28,309 nt of DNA from a virus, in IMG/VR virus record IMGVR_UViG_3300034375_001914, positions 1 to 28,309 of that record. One strand, written 5' to 3'. Of this stretch, positions 1-10,761 are shown in pieces (position 1 is the first letter of the stretch; each line of letters begins with the position of its first letter). The notes beneath the pieces were generated by a model. It saw only the letters and a program-made list of their open reading frames with translations. It did no database searches and was not told the origin of the DNA. A program made the position numbers and the translations under genes.

Positions 1-3000
1 GTAAAGAGTAGGGAGGTAAGAATGTCTACTTCCCCATACTTTAATCTCTGGGTAGTATGATAATGTCCACCCTGATGACTCAAACATATTATCATCAGTA
101 ATAGATAGTACATCTCCTTGACTGTACCCTACAATCCCAGGTAAGTACTGTTGTACAATAAATCTATTATCTATTATTCTAACTCTCCCAGCATTTAAAT
201 GATCAATTAATACATTGTTTGGGACACGTTCTTTCTTAGTAAGCAGTATTCTCTTGTACTTAGGATCATACCCAGCATGAAACCCAAAGCTAGATGTTGG
301 GGAATCAATATTAAACCCAGCTTGTATCAGAGATATGTTGTACTCTTCTTCTAATACATACCCACTATTCTCTAAGAACCATTTCTCCATCCCTGCTGAG
401 GATGCTTCAATAATTGATTCAGTTAAGATGTATGCTTTTCTATCTCTTCTGTTAAAATAGAAATGCCCATATCTAGTTGTTACCCCAGTAAACTGAGAAT
501 CAGTACCTCCGTACCCTGTATTAGTAGATATTAGTTCCTCAGGATCTTGTGAGAAGATATCCCCTGAACCTACAAATGCTTGAGTACCTCCGGATAATTG
601 TAAGTTTTCTTTACCTCTAGTAACAAATAATGATCTCTCACTATTCAGATAAAGTACACCCCCAAGACTAAATAGTTTGACTACATCTCCTCTATTTCTT
701 GGGATATCCTTGTACTCTAACGCTAAGAATTGTCTGTATTTATCTTGTACTGACCCTTCATCGTTGTTAGATCTGATTGTACGTGTAGGGAATAAGAATA
801 CATCTCTATATGTCTTAGGGTATGGACGAGCTACTCTAATGTCTTGATTAAGAGAGTAGTTGTTCATATACAGCAAGTTATCTTGCTTAGTCCCATCATT
901 TAATGGAGAGTTGAATATTACATCTGCAGCTACTTCATTGTCAAAGAATTTACTCTGAGCAGTTGTAACCCCTTCTTGATTATCCCCTGCATGCCTAAAC
1001 CCTAACAAATCATCAGATTCACAGATAAAGTAGTACAGTGTAGATATTGGGGTTCTATTCCCCACAGTCAAATCATTTGAATCTGGGTCGTTTAAATCAA
1101 ATAAGCTTGTATCATTATTGTATGCTCCCCCATATGTCTGACCTGTAGTTCTAAATCCATACCTCCCTATATAGGTATCTCCCCCAAATATTGAATCAGA
1201 TTCAGCACCTTGGTAGTAGTTATTATCCTTCCCATCATCTGCAGCTTTAGACTCTGCCCCAGTATCAATATCAGCAGATATAGGTTTGTAGTATCCTGTC
1301 CATACTAAGTTCTGCTCATCAAATGGTTTGAATACATCAGTCTTATAAGATACTAAGTTTGCTAGATAAGTTACTGGGTAGGTACTAATATCATCTTCAG
1401 TATACTCACTACTTAATAACTCTAATTCTTTACGTCTAGTAATCTTCTCAGCATTCCACCAATCAGCTAATACTCCAGAACTACTGTATGCCTCATTAGA
1501 TGACCAAGCCATTATTGCGGGAGGACCTGTTACAGTATTGATAAATATCTGAGTTTCTCCTGCAAAATTAAATATTGTATCAGCGTTTTGGAATGAGTAG
1601 AATTTATCGTTATCAAGAATACTTAACCCAGGTAAGTATGTGATACTTTTAGGTCTAATTGTGTAGATAGAGTTAAGATCAGATATTACCTCTGTAATAT
1701 TCGAATGCTTAAAATCAGCAAAGCTTACGTTTAAACTACTTAAATCTGATGGATTATCATATGAGTGAGCTAATAAAGCTGATGTCCCAAATAACTTAAC
1801 TGTTGAATCATCATTAGCATTAGTCATTTCAGCACTAACCCATTCAGGGATGTAAAAGTCACCATTATCATCTGGGGTTCTCTGATCTGTACCTGCCCAC
1901 ATCTTCATAATCATAACCTTCTGGATATCAATATGAGTAGCCCCAGTAAGAGTATGTTTATTCTTTAGAAGATTGAAGTCATGAAACCCAAATGCAGATA
2001 CACCTTTATATGAAGTCCCATTTAAATTTGTACTGTATACATATGATAATGTTGATGGGGGAATATGCCCTAATGATAACCACGCAGGATTAAACGGTCC
2101 TGTCTTTGCAGTATCATAGCTAGTAGCAATATTAGATTGCTTCTTAAAAGCAGCTGGGATAATAGCACTTTGCCCAATAATTGTTTTATGCTCTTGTTTA
2201 CGCTTAGCATAGTAGACTTTGTATCCCTGTATCTGCTTAAGCATAAACTTAGGGATCCTGATATTATTTAACTTTATACCTAGAATCTGAATAGACTCTA
2301 CCATCGTAGTAGCTCCTACATTTACTGGAGAAGATTCAGGATTTAGTTCACCATCGTTTAAGTCAATATAAGAATACTCAGATTTATTAGATGGCATTTT
2401 ATGATGCCTAACATTCTCACCTTGAATATCAACATCTTCTTGAGATGGGGAACCATTAGAAAGCACAGTCCACTGTTCAAAGTCTGAAGTTTCTGGGTAC
2501 TGTTCACTAGTATTCTCCCAGTAACCCATACTCTGACCATTATCTATATGAGTATCAACTACTTGATACATCTTTGCATCAGGGTAGTACTCATGGAATT
2601 CTTGAAGATTTGGGTATGCATCAAAGTTATCTGCGATAGAACTCATTTCATCTGTTCTACCGTCTGAAATACTTTTCCTTCCAGGAATATGATATGCATA
2701 TGTCTCAGTCCCATCTTTTAATACGAATGAGATGTAGAATGCATATACTTCACTACGTCTGAATGATTTGTATCTGTAAGAAAGATTAGAGTCTTTGTAT
2801 CCCTTCTTTACATTGCTATTCAGTCTTGCATCTACCCCATTTAACTTTTGAATATTGTACTCAGATCGTATTCTAGACCCATATCCTTTATACCCAATAG
2901 TTAATGTCTCATTATCAAAGTATCTAGGATCAAAAGTTCTCAGTGGGTTAAGTACAGGTTCTACTGATATCCTGTTTGCAAATCGTTGATACCCAATATC

Positions 3001-4071
3001 TCCCCTAGATTCAAGATTAGCTAAGTACAATCTATTATCTAGCTGTACTAATGTCTTAGCTGATTCATACCTAACTCTATCAATAACTATATCTGATACA
3101 GATGCTTGAGCTACATTCTCTAATCCTGTGTAAGTAATTTCAATCTTACGATCAAAGAAACTATCTGGGATAGATATCTTCTGTAATGAGTATGCAAACT
3201 CACTAGACTCTTGATTCAATCCCCCAAAACGCTGTATTATAACAGGTTGTACAAATGTATAGTTGATGTTAGCTGGGATAATTACTTCCCAGATAATAGA
3301 TTTATTTGATTGAGTTCCTTGCGGATCTCCAGTAATTGTCTCAGTTGGGATAGCATCTTCAGGAGCAGTAACTAAGTGTACAGCATTAGATGTAGCCATA
3401 TAGTTAGTCACATTAGATTCATCATCTACATAAGCTAATGCTAAGTGATATGTCCCACTAACAACTCCTCCCCCTTCTTCAATTCTAATATCATTAAATC
3501 TAGGAATCTCCCCAGTATGTAAGAACAAATCTAACTTATCTACATTGTAACTTGAGTTATTGTAAAGTATTGTAGGGTCTGTAAGATCTTTTAGTTGCTT
3601 AGTTATATTGAATACTCTTGGGGGATTGTAGTCCTCTAAATAAGATATCCCAGTAGCTTCTTCAACTCGTCTATCTACGTAGTTATCAGTGAAGTAAACT
3701 AAGATATCATTGTTATTCCCAACCTTAGCTGTAGCTTCAATGGTGTGATCTATTTGAAAGTTAAGATCATTATCTCTGTAAAGTACTGTGAGGGTATTGT
3801 CTACAGGATCTGCTAAAAGTATAGCATCAGATAGTTCCCCTATAGAGAGAATAATTTTCCCAAACACTACAATTCTCCCATCTTCTAATACGCATCTCCC
3901 TATTACATTATTAATGAGAGTTGTATCAAAAGCAATTGGGGTAGTCCCTAACTCATTGGCTATAGCTCCTTTCTGAAAGTAGATATTTGCATTCAGAGCA
4001 TCTCTGTATGTACCATCTGGTTGATCCACTCTTTCTGGATCTTTAACCATTCCTTGAATAAACTTCTTCAT
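1..4071 (-). CDS. Tail stabilization / muzzle-type protein (P22 gp10-like), partial at C-terminus
   Basis: The minus-strand frame opens with ATG at 4071 and has no stop down to the window edge, giving 1357 complete codons; the 3' end lies outside the window. The N-terminus contains MVKDPERVDQPDGTYRDALN, followed by a stretch with NELGT. This 'DQP.GT.R.ALN' opening is typical of the large tail stabilization proteins of crAss-like and other Bacteroidota podophages, which are related to P22 gp10 and close the distal end of the tail. The rest is beta-rich, with many Tyr/Asn/Asp-rich strands and repeated aromatic-Gly turns, as expected of a beta-propeller-like tail tip. It starts 6 bases after the stop of the lectin-like gene, at the end of the tail-tip block. 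The family assignment is from memory of the N-terminal pattern and from context; the exact homologue (muzzle versus tail hub) is inferred. Confidence 0.75.
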   Translation of the reverse strand, partial: MKKFIQGMVKDPERVDQPDGTYRDALNANIYFQKGAIANELGTTPIAFDTTLINNVIGRCVLEDGRIVVFGKIILSIGELSDAILLADPVDNTLTVLYRDNDLNFQIDHTIEATAKVGNNNDILVYFTDNYVDRRVEEATGISYLEDYNPPRVFNITKQLKDLTDPTILYNNSSYNVDKLDLFLHTGEIPRFNDIRIEEGGGVVSGTYHLALAYVDDESNVTNYMATSNAVHLVTAPEDAIPTETITGDPQGTQSNKSIIWEVIIPANINYTFVQPVIIQRFGGLNQESSEFAYSLQKISIPDSFFDRKIEITYTGLENVAQASVSDIVIDRVRYESAKTLVQLDNRLYLANLESRGDIGYQRFANRISVEPVLNPLRTFDPRYFDNETLTIGYKGYGSRIRSEYNIQKLNGVDARLNSNVKKGYKDSNLSYRYKSFRRSEVYAFYISFVLKDGTETYAYHIPGRKSISDGRTDEMSSIADNFDAYPNLQEFHEYYPDAKMYQVVDTHIDNGQSMGYWENTSEQYPETSDFEQWTVLSNGSPSQEDVDIQGENVRHHKMPSNKSEYSYIDLNDGELNPESSPVNVGATTMVESIQILGIKLNNIRIPKFMLKQIQGYKVYYAKRKQEHKTIIGQSAIIPAAFKKQSNIATSYDTAKTGPFNPAWLSLGHIPPSTLSYVYSTNLNGTSYKGVSAFGFHDFNLLKNKHTLTGATHIDIQKVMIMKMWAGTDQRTPDDNGDFYIPEWVSAEMTNANDDSTVKLFGTSALLAHSYDNPSDLSSLNVSFADFKHSNITEVISDLNSIYTIRPKSITYLPGLSILDNDKFYSFQNADTIFNFAGETQIFINTVTGPPAIMAWSSNEAYSSSGVLADWWNAEKITRRKELELLSSEYTEDDISTYPVTYLANLVSYKTDVFKPFDEQNLVWTGYYKPISADIDTGAESKAADDGKDNNYYQGAESDSIFGGDTYIGRYGFRTTGQTYGGAYNNDTSLFDLNDPDSNDLTVGNRTPISTLYYFICESDDLLGFRHAGDNQEGVTTAQSKFFDNEVAADVIFNSPLNDGTKQDNLLYMNNYSLNQDIRVARPYPKTYRDVFLFPTRTIRSNNDEGSVQDKYRQFLALEYKDIPRNRGDVVKLFSLGGVLYLNSERSLFVTRGKENLQLSGGTQAFVGSGDIFSQDPEELISTNTGYGGTDSQFTGVTTRYGHFYFNRRDRKAYILTESIIEASSAGMEKWFLENSGYVLEEEYNISLIQAGFNIDSPTSSFGFHAGYDPKYKRILLTKKERVPNNVLIDHLNAGRVRIIDNRFIVQQYLPGIVGYSQGDVLSITDDNMFESSGWTLSYYPEIKVWGSRHSYLPTLY

Positions 4072-4077
4072 GAGCTA

Positions 4078-6105
4078 CTATGATATTGCTGGGGTAAGTG
4101 CTACTCTGATTGTTGCAATCCCATCTGCTACCCCAGCTGTTATTGTAACACTCCCAGTTTGACCTGTTTCTATATCCTGTCTAATTTCCCAACCTGTAAT
4201 TAATCCCCCACTTGATGTATCTGGCCAATAGCCTGATTGTTCTGCTGTTTGACTACCTGAGAATGGGTTTTGAGTCCCACCTGAAATAGTTAATGGGTAG
4301 CTATCCCCTCCATCATATCCTACAAATATGATTTCTGCACAACCTTCTTGGGATACAGTCGGGCCAACAAATGTTTCTACCGTCCCGTAATTAGAGTCAG
4401 TAGCAAATCCTTCTAACCATGTAGGAGTTACATTTCCTCCTGATGTATCTACATTGTCTATACGTAACAACCAAGCCATCCAATCTACAGCTCCTGCGCT
4501 TCCTATGAAGAAGTTTCTCCCATCCTCAGTACCATCAGCTACTTTCCAATACAATTGAATAGGGATATCTAATGTCTCCCCCACTTCTGCAAGTTTTGTA
4601 AATCCTGCATCTACAAAGGTATCGCTATAAACTAACTGCCCAGTTGGGTAGTATCCACTAGTCTCATCATTAGCTACAAAACAGAGTAACAAATCTCCTG
4701 CATCTACAGCTGAGAATCCTGTAATAGTTACAGTTGTTCCTGCAGTTCTAGTTGACTCAGTATACTCAGCTACGTTTACACTAACTACGTACTCAGAAGT
4801 AGCTAAGCTAGTAATGTTAACTGTTGCATTACTGTCTGTAGCATTCTTAATAGTTAATGGGATAGCTGCAGCAGGAGTTGTAAAGTCTACATATAAGCTT
4901 AAGTTCTGAGCATAAGGGATGCTTATATTAGTTTGTGGGGCTATAGCTGTCATCCCTACATAAGGATCTACTCCAGGAGTAGGGGTGGTAGTCACTTCAT
5001 CTAACCTATAGTAAAGAGTAACGTTGGTGTTATCATACTCAAAGAACAGTTGGATAGGGACATTAAACCCTTGTATTGTTTGAGTTTGATACTGAGGATT
5101 AGATGCAGACTCAGTAATTATTGGGAAGTTAATAGCATCAATAGTAGCATCATTAGCTACTACTTGTGGGAGAGATAGTGGATTTTGAAACTGATAATAC
5201 TGATAGATATTACCCCTCATCCTCTCATAATATTCAATAGATGCAGCAGATTGATTTAAGTATACTGTATAATAAATCAGTTCATTTATATGCCCATCAA
5301 ACCCATCTCCCCCAATACGATATAAACTACCCCCATCTACAACATTTATACCTGTCGGAGTAGATTGAACTTGTAGTACATCTCCATCAATAATTAACTC
5401 ACTCCCATTAAGAGTTAAGTCTGTATCTGCAAAGTAATCCCCTTTATGAGTAAGAGCTAATACTACATGATCCCCTAAGTCATTATCTACATAGTTAAAT
5501 GTGATAGAATCATCTATTACCCCTATCTCAGCTGACCCAGTATTAAGTCTTACAAAATACCCATTCCCAGCACTAGAGCTGTTCTGTCTGAATAGTTTAT
5601 TTCCTGAGACATCTGTACTTGTTTGAGTAAATGCTGAAAAGAATGATCTATCTGTATCCCTATTTAAATCATCTACATTAATCTCTAAGAAGTCATTATC
5701 TACAAACTTAATCGCGGGAGCATTAGATGTTCCCGTCCTAGTTACAGCATTACTTTCAAAGATAATAGGTTGAACAGATGTAAATGTGTTGTATGCTTTT
5801 TCCCCAATAGTAGAGCTCCCATTATTAGATTGATCATACCATGTTGTCACATAACATGTATCCCCAAAGCAGAAGTCATGAATAGCTTGTGCATCTAAGT
5901 GTCTCCCACTAAACCCAATATCTAACTCTTCATTGTCTCTATCTCGTCTAATTCTCATACAATCCCCAGTATAAGTATCATTGAGTAATCTACACCCAAA
6001 CATCCCAGATCTAGCGTTTGAGTTATACTCTACACTAGTAAAATAAGGTATAGGTTGAGAGAATACTTTCCCAAATGAACCTGCTACTGCTGACCAATAT
6101 CCCAT
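4078..6105 (-). CDS. Tail-tip lectin-like / receptor-binding protein with arabinofuranosidase-like N-terminal domain
   Basis: This 675-residue protein starts 3 bases after the collagen-like fibre gene ends and stops (TAG) 6 bases before the muzzle gene. Residues about 27-310 carry SGMFGCRLLNDTYTGDCMRI, a DNEELDIGF segment, a block around FCFGDTCYVTTWYDQSNNG and a beta-rich remainder. This 'YSLRLL..Y.G..xRvRR..DN.E.DIGF ... VTTWYDQSGNG' pattern is that of the arabinofuranosidase B-like, concanavalin-type domain found in bacterial and phage carbohydrate-binding proteins. The C-terminal part (about 450-675) has the pattern GDLLLCFVANDE...GFTKLAE...YWKVADGTE...W..WLLRIDNV, a beta-sandwich module common in phage adhesins. 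The likely job is glycan recognition at the host surface. Whether the N-terminal domain has enzymatic activity cannot be told. Family recognition is from motifs only. Confidence 0.6.
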   Translation of the reverse strand: MGYWSAVAGSFGKVFSQPIPYFTSVEYNSNARSGMFGCRLLNDTYTGDCMRIRRDRDNEELDIGFSGRHLDAQAIHDFCFGDTCYVTTWYDQSNNGSSTIGEKAYNTFTSVQPIIFESNAVTRTGTSNAPAIKFVDNDFLEINVDDLNRDTDRSFFSAFTQTSTDVSGNKLFRQNSSSAGNGYFVRLNTGSAEIGVIDDSITFNYVDNDLGDHVVLALTHKGDYFADTDLTLNGSELIIDGDVLQVQSTPTGINVVDGGSLYRIGGDGFDGHINELIYYTVYLNQSAASIEYYERMRGNIYQYYQFQNPLSLPQVVANDATIDAINFPIITESASNPQYQTQTIQGFNVPIQLFFEYDNTNVTLYYRLDEVTTTPTPGVDPYVGMTAIAPQTNISIPYAQNLSLYVDFTTPAAAIPLTIKNATDSNATVNITSLATSEYVVSVNVAEYTESTRTAGTTVTITGFSAVDAGDLLLCFVANDETSGYYPTGQLVYSDTFVDAGFTKLAEVGETLDIPIQLYWKVADGTEDGRNFFIGSAGAVDWMAWLLRIDNVDTSGGNVTPTWLEGFATDSNYGTVETFVGPTVSQEGCAEIIFVGYDGGDSYPLTISGGTQNPFSGSQTAEQSGYWPDTSSGGLITGWEIRQDIETGQTGSVTITAGVADGIATIRVALTPAIS

Positions 6106-6108
6106 GAC

Positions 6109-8937
6109 TTATACTGCTTCTCTTTCCCCACTCAATACCCATTCATTCCCAACAGCTGCAGGGACTAATTTCAAAGCCATTACTGCGTATTGAGCGTAAG
6201 ATTTTAATGATTGACTAGATCTTATAGTTACTCCTGAAGGTACAATAGTTACCTGTCCTGCTCCTGATTGCTCTATAACTATCTCAGCCCCAACAGGGTA
6301 TGTACTAGAGTTAATTATGTAGTCTGTAGCAGAAGAGTTATTGATTCTAATGTATTTGTACAGATGAGATTCTTGAATAGTATTACTAGTCCCAGTAAGT
6401 TCTATTACATCAAAAGCAATATCTGATACTACAGGTACTAATGATATAGCTGAGCTGTACTGCCAAGCTTCTTGAGATGTAGCTTGCCCAATAAGTTTAG
6501 GGCCAAACAATACATTAGTTGCAGTATTAATGTAGAAGTCCCCAGCATTACCCGTAACAAGTAATGGATCTTCTAACCCATTAAGTATTGATGTCCCATC
6601 CTGACCATCCAACCCATCTGCACCATCCAATCCATCTGTTCCGTCTGCACCATCAGCCCCAGGAAGTCCTTGAATACCTTGTGGGCCTTGTGGTCCTGTT
6701 ATAGGGGTAGAAGCAGCAGCCCAAGCTGTTACAGCATCATATGGTCCCCATAATGTTTCACTACCTTCAGTAGTTTGTATGAAGAAATCATCTTGCTGAT
6801 AAGCAAATGCAAAGGCAGTAGGTAACCCATCTCCATACCATATTCTATTCCCATCTACTCCAGGAATACCCTGAGGACCTTGAATACCCTGAATTCCTTG
6901 CTCACCTTGAATCCCTTGTATTCCCTGCGGACCAGTAAAATCACTGGTTATGAATGTAGTAGCATCTGTAAATGTGATAGTAAATGTCCCATCCCCATTA
7001 TTTACAGTGCTTTGAATCCCATTCCCAGTTTCTCCTTGAGGCCCAACTTCACCTTGAATACCTTGTATCCCTTGTTCACCTTGTATTCCTTGAATCCCTT
7101 GTATACCTTGAGGACCAACTAATGATACCCCAGCTGGCCAAGTTGTAGCTTTAGGCCCAAATAAAAAGTTAGTAGAGGTATTGATGTAGAAATCACCATC
7201 ATTCCCTTCTGTTGTAGGGTCTACTGCCCCATAAAGAATTGTATTCCCATCATTACCTGCAGGGCCTTGTATACCCTGTATACCTTGAATTCCCTGTTCT
7301 CCCTGAGGTCCTTGTATCCCTTGCTCTCCTTGTATACCCTGAGCTCCAGTAGCCCCTCTTGGGATAGTAAATCTAAGGCTAGCAGCTAAACTAGTACCAG
7401 CATTAACTACTGTAGCATTAGTCCCAGGTTCTCCTGTAGTTGTAGATTCTACAACAATAGTAGCTGACTGTCCATCACTTCCGTTAATACCATCAGTACC
7501 TTCTAAGCTAGTTAACCATTCTTGCTCAGTTCCTACAAACCCATTATTAACAGCTATTTGATAAGCTGAGTCCCCATCTACTCCATTTGTTCCATTAGTC
7601 CCGTCAGTACCTCTAAGATCATTTGTAGTAAACCCTAATCCGTCATCACTAGTGAATGTTATAACTCCTGTATTAGAGTCATAACTCCCACCTGTAAATC
7701 CTGTCCCATCTACCCCATTAATCCCATCTACCCCATTCAATGATGTTAACCACTCAGCTTCTGTACCTGAAAAACCTGCATTTTGTGCAATCTCATAAGC
7801 AGTTAACCCATCAGTACCATCAGTTCCATTAGTACCATCAGTTCCTGGGAATCCTCTTGGGATTGTGAAAAAGAATATTGCATCAGGACCAGTACCAGCA
7901 TTTATTACTGTTGCGTTAGTTCCTGCAGCACCTGTAGTTACTCCCCCAACAGTTATTGTAGCTGATTGTCCATCTACCCCATTAGTACCATTAGCCCCAT
8001 CTACTCCATCTACCCCATCTTGACCTTGTGGGATAGTTAAATTCAAGACTAAGTTTGGGGATGTTCCAGTAATTGTAGCAGTTGCTTGTGTCCCAGCTGC
8101 CCCAGTAGTTACTGTCCCGATAGTAAGAGTAGGAGTTTCCCCATCTAATCCTGGCTCTCCTTGAGGACCTTGAATAGTACCTACATTTTCCCATGCACCC
8201 CCATTCCAGATATAGAGATCTCCTACAATTAAATACCCCTCCCCTAAGTTACCTGTTGCAGGAAGTTCTGATTCATTGGCTAATGACCCAAGGATTGTAA
8301 TACTTGTCCCATCTTCACCTTGTGGACCTTGAGGGCCTTGAGGACCAGTTGGTCCTGTTGCCCCAATTGGTCCTTGAATACCTTGAGCACCTTGAGCGCC
8401 TTGGTCTCCTTTAGGTCCTATTGGACCTGCTGGGCCTGTCGGGCCTTGAGGTCCTTGAGGTCCAATTAATGAGTTTAAGAAGTCTTCTACACTCCCAAGA
8501 TTACCTTGGTTAATCCATATATCAAATGCACTAAATCCTTGAGGACCTTGCTCTCCATCATTTGTTACAGGGAGTAACTCTACAGTACCAGGCTTAGATT
8601 CATTGTTAATGAATATATACCCACTCTGATTAGTTAGTCCTTTAACATTTGAGATATTAAACGGAGTAATTCTAAAGAACTCATTAAGAGCTGAGATAGC
8701 TAAAGCCTTAGTAGTTCCCCACGTATTATTATCCCAAGTCTTAATATCTGTATATCTAATATTCCCAAATATCACATTGTTAGTGATAGTATCAGAAATA
8801 TTGATAGTGTTATCCCCTGCTGATGTAGCTACTAATCTCTCAGAAGTGTATGGGGATTCTCCTAATAATTTATTATCATCATAGGCAGCAACTACTTTAG
8901 AACCACCTTCATCATATATTCTTAATTGCACTGCCAT
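6109..8937 (-). CDS. Collagen-like modular tail/head fibre protein
   Basis: This is a 942-residue fibre-type protein. Residues 1-125 form a non-repetitive N-terminal, probably virion-attaching, domain. Collagen-type Gly-X-Y tracts occur at about 158-207, 303-323, 361-378, 528-562, 608-640, 668-696 and 748-781. Between them are small modules in several copies: three 'TTG..GT.A.....GT......F.IP.G' modules (about 268-305, 324-363, 490-530), three 'A[YF].IA...GF.GTE.EWL.SL.G' linkers (about 137-159, 379-402, 457-480) and three 'G[DN]FYINT.T..LFGPK'-type modules (about 563-610, 697-740, 781-815). The C-terminus (about 838-940) looks like the beta-structured '[18 protein letters not shown]' head domain common at the ends of phage fibres. 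Collagen-like tracts imply a homotrimer. It follows the 448-residue adaptor by 2 bases and precedes the lectin-like protein, so a tail-fibre role is most likely; a head fibre is the alternative. Confidence 0.85.
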   Translation of the reverse strand: MAVQLRIYDEGGSKVVAAYDDNKLLGESPYTSERLVATSAGDNTINISDTITNNVIFGNIRYTDIKTWDNNTWGTTKALAISALNEFFRITPFNISNVKGLTNQSGYIFINNESKPGTVELLPVTNDGEQGPQGFSAFDIWINQGNLGSVEDFLNSLIGPQGPQGPTGPAGPIGPKGDQGAQGAQGIQGPIGATGPTGPQGPQGPQGEDGTSITILGSLANESELPATGNLGEGYLIVGDLYIWNGGAWENVGTIQGPQGEPGLDGETPTLTIGTVTTGAAGTQATATITGTSPNLVLNLTIPQGQDGVDGVDGANGTNGVDGQSATITVGGVTTGAAGTNATVINAGTGPDAIFFFTIPRGFPGTDGTNGTDGTDGLTAYEIAQNAGFSGTEAEWLTSLNGVDGINGVDGTGFTGGSYDSNTGVITFTSDDGLGFTTNDLRGTDGTNGTNGVDGDSAYQIAVNNGFVGTEQEWLTSLEGTDGINGSDGQSATIVVESTTTGEPGTNATVVNAGTSLAASLRFTIPRGATGAQGIQGEQGIQGPQGEQGIQGIQGIQGPAGNDGNTILYGAVDPTTEGNDGDFYINTSTNFLFGPKATTWPAGVSLVGPQGIQGIQGIQGEQGIQGIQGEVGPQGETGNGIQSTVNNGDGTFTITFTDATTFITSDFTGPQGIQGIQGEQGIQGIQGPQGIPGVDGNRIWYGDGLPTAFAFAYQQDDFFIQTTEGSETLWGPYDAVTAWAAASTPITGPQGPQGIQGLPGADGADGTDGLDGADGLDGQDGTSILNGLEDPLLVTGNAGDFYINTATNVLFGPKLIGQATSQEAWQYSSAISLVPVVSDIAFDVIELTGTSNTIQESHLYKYIRINNSSATDYIINSSTYPVGAEIVIEQSGAGQVTIVPSGVTIRSSQSLKSYAQYAVMALKLVPAAVGNEWVLSGEREAV
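6595..8466 (-). repeat. Collagen-type Gly-X-Y coding repeats
   Basis: This region of the fibre gene holds the triplet-repeat tracts. Tracts of GIQ/GEQ/GPQ type dominate 6595-7356, Asp/Asn-containing tracts (GTD, GTN, GVD) lie in the middle, and a Pro-rich GPQ/GPT/GPA tract lies at 8317-8466. At the DNA level the plus strand shows recurrent CCTTGAATACC-like units. These tracts are likely to recombine and to vary in length. Confidence 0.8.
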
Positions 8938-8939
8938 AA

Positions 8940-10286
8940 TTATCCTATCTTGATAGTTAAGTTCTTAAGTACTGTATTTACTAAGTAACTGTTTGTTGTA
9001 TTTATCTTGAGATAAATATTTACAGATTCTAAATCCCCAGCTGTATTATTAGCAACTCCTGAGAATGTAGTAGCTGTATTTGTAGTAGTAGTAAACTCAA
9101 ATGTTTCTAGTATGGTTTGATTTGCAAACACTTCTACAGTTACGTTATCTACTCCAGATGATGTTCCTATAATATCAAACTGTACTTCAATATTAGTAGT
9201 AGCTGATAAGTTATTGAATGTCACAGAATCTCCCACAAACTCTATTGGGTAAGACCCTTCATCTTTAATAATATCAGTTAATTGAGGGAACTTAAGCTGT
9301 AGTGGATTAATAAATACAGCTCCAGTCTGTACGGTATTATCTTTAAATGTAACTCTACTACTAGTTACCTCCTTAGTTACTTTAGAAGTAGCTGCTCCTC
9401 TAGACTTAAATCCTGAAGTTGTAGTTATGTAGTCATAACTAGTTCTGTCTAAACTCTCTCTTGTGCTGAGATTAGCAAACCCTTCATCATGTCTATTGAT
9501 GTTAGGGATAAGCCTAACCCATTGATTCATAAATGCTTCGTATCTATCAATGTCTGGGAAGTTAGCTGCATTACGAGCTTGAGTACAGTAGTATTTCCAT
9601 TGCTGTTCAGCAAATACGTAATCAATCCCATTATCTGCTATTTCCCCTCTCCCAAGAAGCATCTTCTTGTATACATACCAGAACATAGCTTCCTTGAATG
9701 AGATATCATCTGGTACTAGCGGGTAACAATCATCATCTAAGGGAAATGCAGTATAGCTTAGGCATACCTTCCCATTATAAAATGATGTTTTAATTCTATC
9801 ATTATCAATGTAGTAGCAGTCTAAATAAACTGCATTCTCATTAACACAATTCTCACAATGAATACTTTTAGGAAAGTTAGTACTACAGTAAGATAATACT
9901 TGTACTTGCCCAGATGCTGAGTATTGACTCTCTAGTACATGCAGCCTTGCATTGATTCTATTGAGCTCATAATCATTCTCCCCTTCTAAGATATTGTTAA
10001 GCTGGTCTCTGATTTCATCCATCTGAGTAGCTATAGACTCAGCTTCACTACTTGAGTTGATAGCTACTTGATTGATGTAGTATAAGTCATTAGGGAGTAC
10101 AGCTTGATACTCCTTAATATCTAAAACACAAGTCTTAGTAACTAATTGAGGGGAAGCCCCAATATGTTCTAGTGCTTCCCCAATCCACTCAATTGCATCC
10201 TCAACCCAGTTATCTCCAGTAGGGTTGAGATCTCGCATTATTTTACGAACAATCGTTTTGCTAGATGTATTCTTATATATTGCCAT
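8940..10286 (-). CDS. Head-tail adaptor / ring protein (P22 gp4-like tail tubular family, putative)
   Basis: The 448-residue protein begins with a helical region containing [19 protein letters not shown] (about 26-44), then a beta-strand region, and a later helical segment [14 protein letters not shown]...[23 protein letters not shown]. This arrangement is characteristic of the connector (ring) proteins of crAss-like phages, which resemble the P22 gp4 adaptor. Residues about 78-122 form a predicted coiled-coil insertion. Eight cysteines are visible (53, 134, 144, 147, 157, 175, 187, 234), with a close CENC pair at 144-147. Residues about 320-448 form a separate Thr/Asn/Val-rich beta domain. 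The start overlaps the upstream gene by 14 bases, which suggests coupled translation. The role is to join portal or ring to the tail; the precise ring number is not assignable from sequence alone. Confidence 0.65.
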   Translation of the reverse strand: MAIYKNTSSKTIVRKIMRDLNPTGDNWVEDAIEWIGEALEHIGASPQLVTKTCVLDIKEYQAVLPNDLYYINQVAINSSSEAESIATQMDEIRDQLNNILEGENDYELNRINARLHVLESQYSASGQVQVLSYCSTNFPKSIHCENCVNENAVYLDCYYIDNDRIKTSFYNGKVCLSYTAFPLDDDCYPLVPDDISFKEAMFWYVYKKMLLGRGEIADNGIDYVFAEQQWKYYCTQARNAANFPDIDRYEAFMNQWVRLIPNINRHDEGFANLSTRESLDRTSYDYITTTSGFKSRGAATSKVTKEVTSSRVTFKDNTVQTGAVFINPLQLKFPQLTDIIKDEGSYPIEFVGDSVTFNNLSATTNIEVQFDIIGTSSGVDNVTVEVFANQTILETFEFTTTTNTATTFSGVANNTAGDLESVNIYLKINTTNSYLVNTVLKNLTIKIG

Positions 10287-10755
10287 GATGTTTAAATCTT
10301 AGGTATGCGAGATCATCTTCTTTGAGTAGCTTAGATAGCTTTTCTTTATTTCCTTTAAGTCCTCTTGTTGGGGTGAACCTATAGGCTGTTTTGTTTGGGA
10401 TTTTACACTTATGCTTCTCCCAATGAAATTTGCAATACCAGGGATCGGTGTAGTAGATTAACCACTGTTCACCCTCCCCAGTATTGCTATCATATAGTTT
10501 CTTTCCTTCAGCTAATAATTCTGCTTTGTACTTATTACTCTCCCACCAATCTACTGTTGGTTTACGAGGGTTTCTTTCTATACATCTTATAGACAAGTAA
10601 GCTAGATTGCTCTTCATATTAAACACTCCCCCTTCGAGTATGTGATTAATAATCTCTATATTAAACTCTTCACATATATCTCTGTGCAGAGTTCTATCTA
10701 CTGGAGCACTAGTAGTCTCACTATAGTGTCTATATATGTCTTTTAAGTTGTACAA
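10273..10755 (-). CDS. Conserved phage protein of unknown function, TTG start
   Basis: This 160-residue protein has the conserved-looking core VDRTLHRDICEEFNIEIINH, a DWWESNKYKAELL segment, then WLIYYTDPWYCKFHWEKHKC and a TPTRGLKGNK tail. I recall similar proteins in crAss-like and other Bacteroidota phage structural regions, but no function is known to me. The only start that gives the full protein is TTG at 10755: the in-frame codons just upstream are AGC, TTC and then the TAA of the preceding gene, and the next in-frame ATG would delete about 46 residues including the core. It overlaps the following adaptor gene by 14 bases. Trp- and Tyr-rich composition suggests a compact folded protein; a structural or assembly role is only inferred from position. 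Confidence 0.75.
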   Translation of the reverse strand: MYNLKDIYRHYSETTSAPVDRTLHRDICEEFNIEIINHILEGGVFNMKSNLAYLSIRCIERNPRKPTVDWWESNKYKAELLAEGKKLYDSNTGEGEQWLIYYTDPWYCKFHWEKHKCKIPNKTAYRFTPTRGLKGNKEKLSKLLKEDDLAYLRFKHHGNI

Positions 10756-10761
10756 GCTGAA

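Noticed and set aside
2358-2540. 60-codon minus-strand frame inside the first 4 kb
   Set aside because: It is out of frame with the continuous 1357-codon muzzle gene, which covers the whole region.
6880-7122. Plus-strand and alternate-frame ORFs in the collagen-like region
   Set aside because: Their repeated Leu/Pro/Tyr pattern is simply the antisense of the Gly-X-Y codons.
6595-8466. Regularly spaced short DNA repeats that could suggest CRISPR
   Set aside because: Repeat units are 9 bases, in frame and encode Gly-X-Y; there are no constant repeats with unique spacers.
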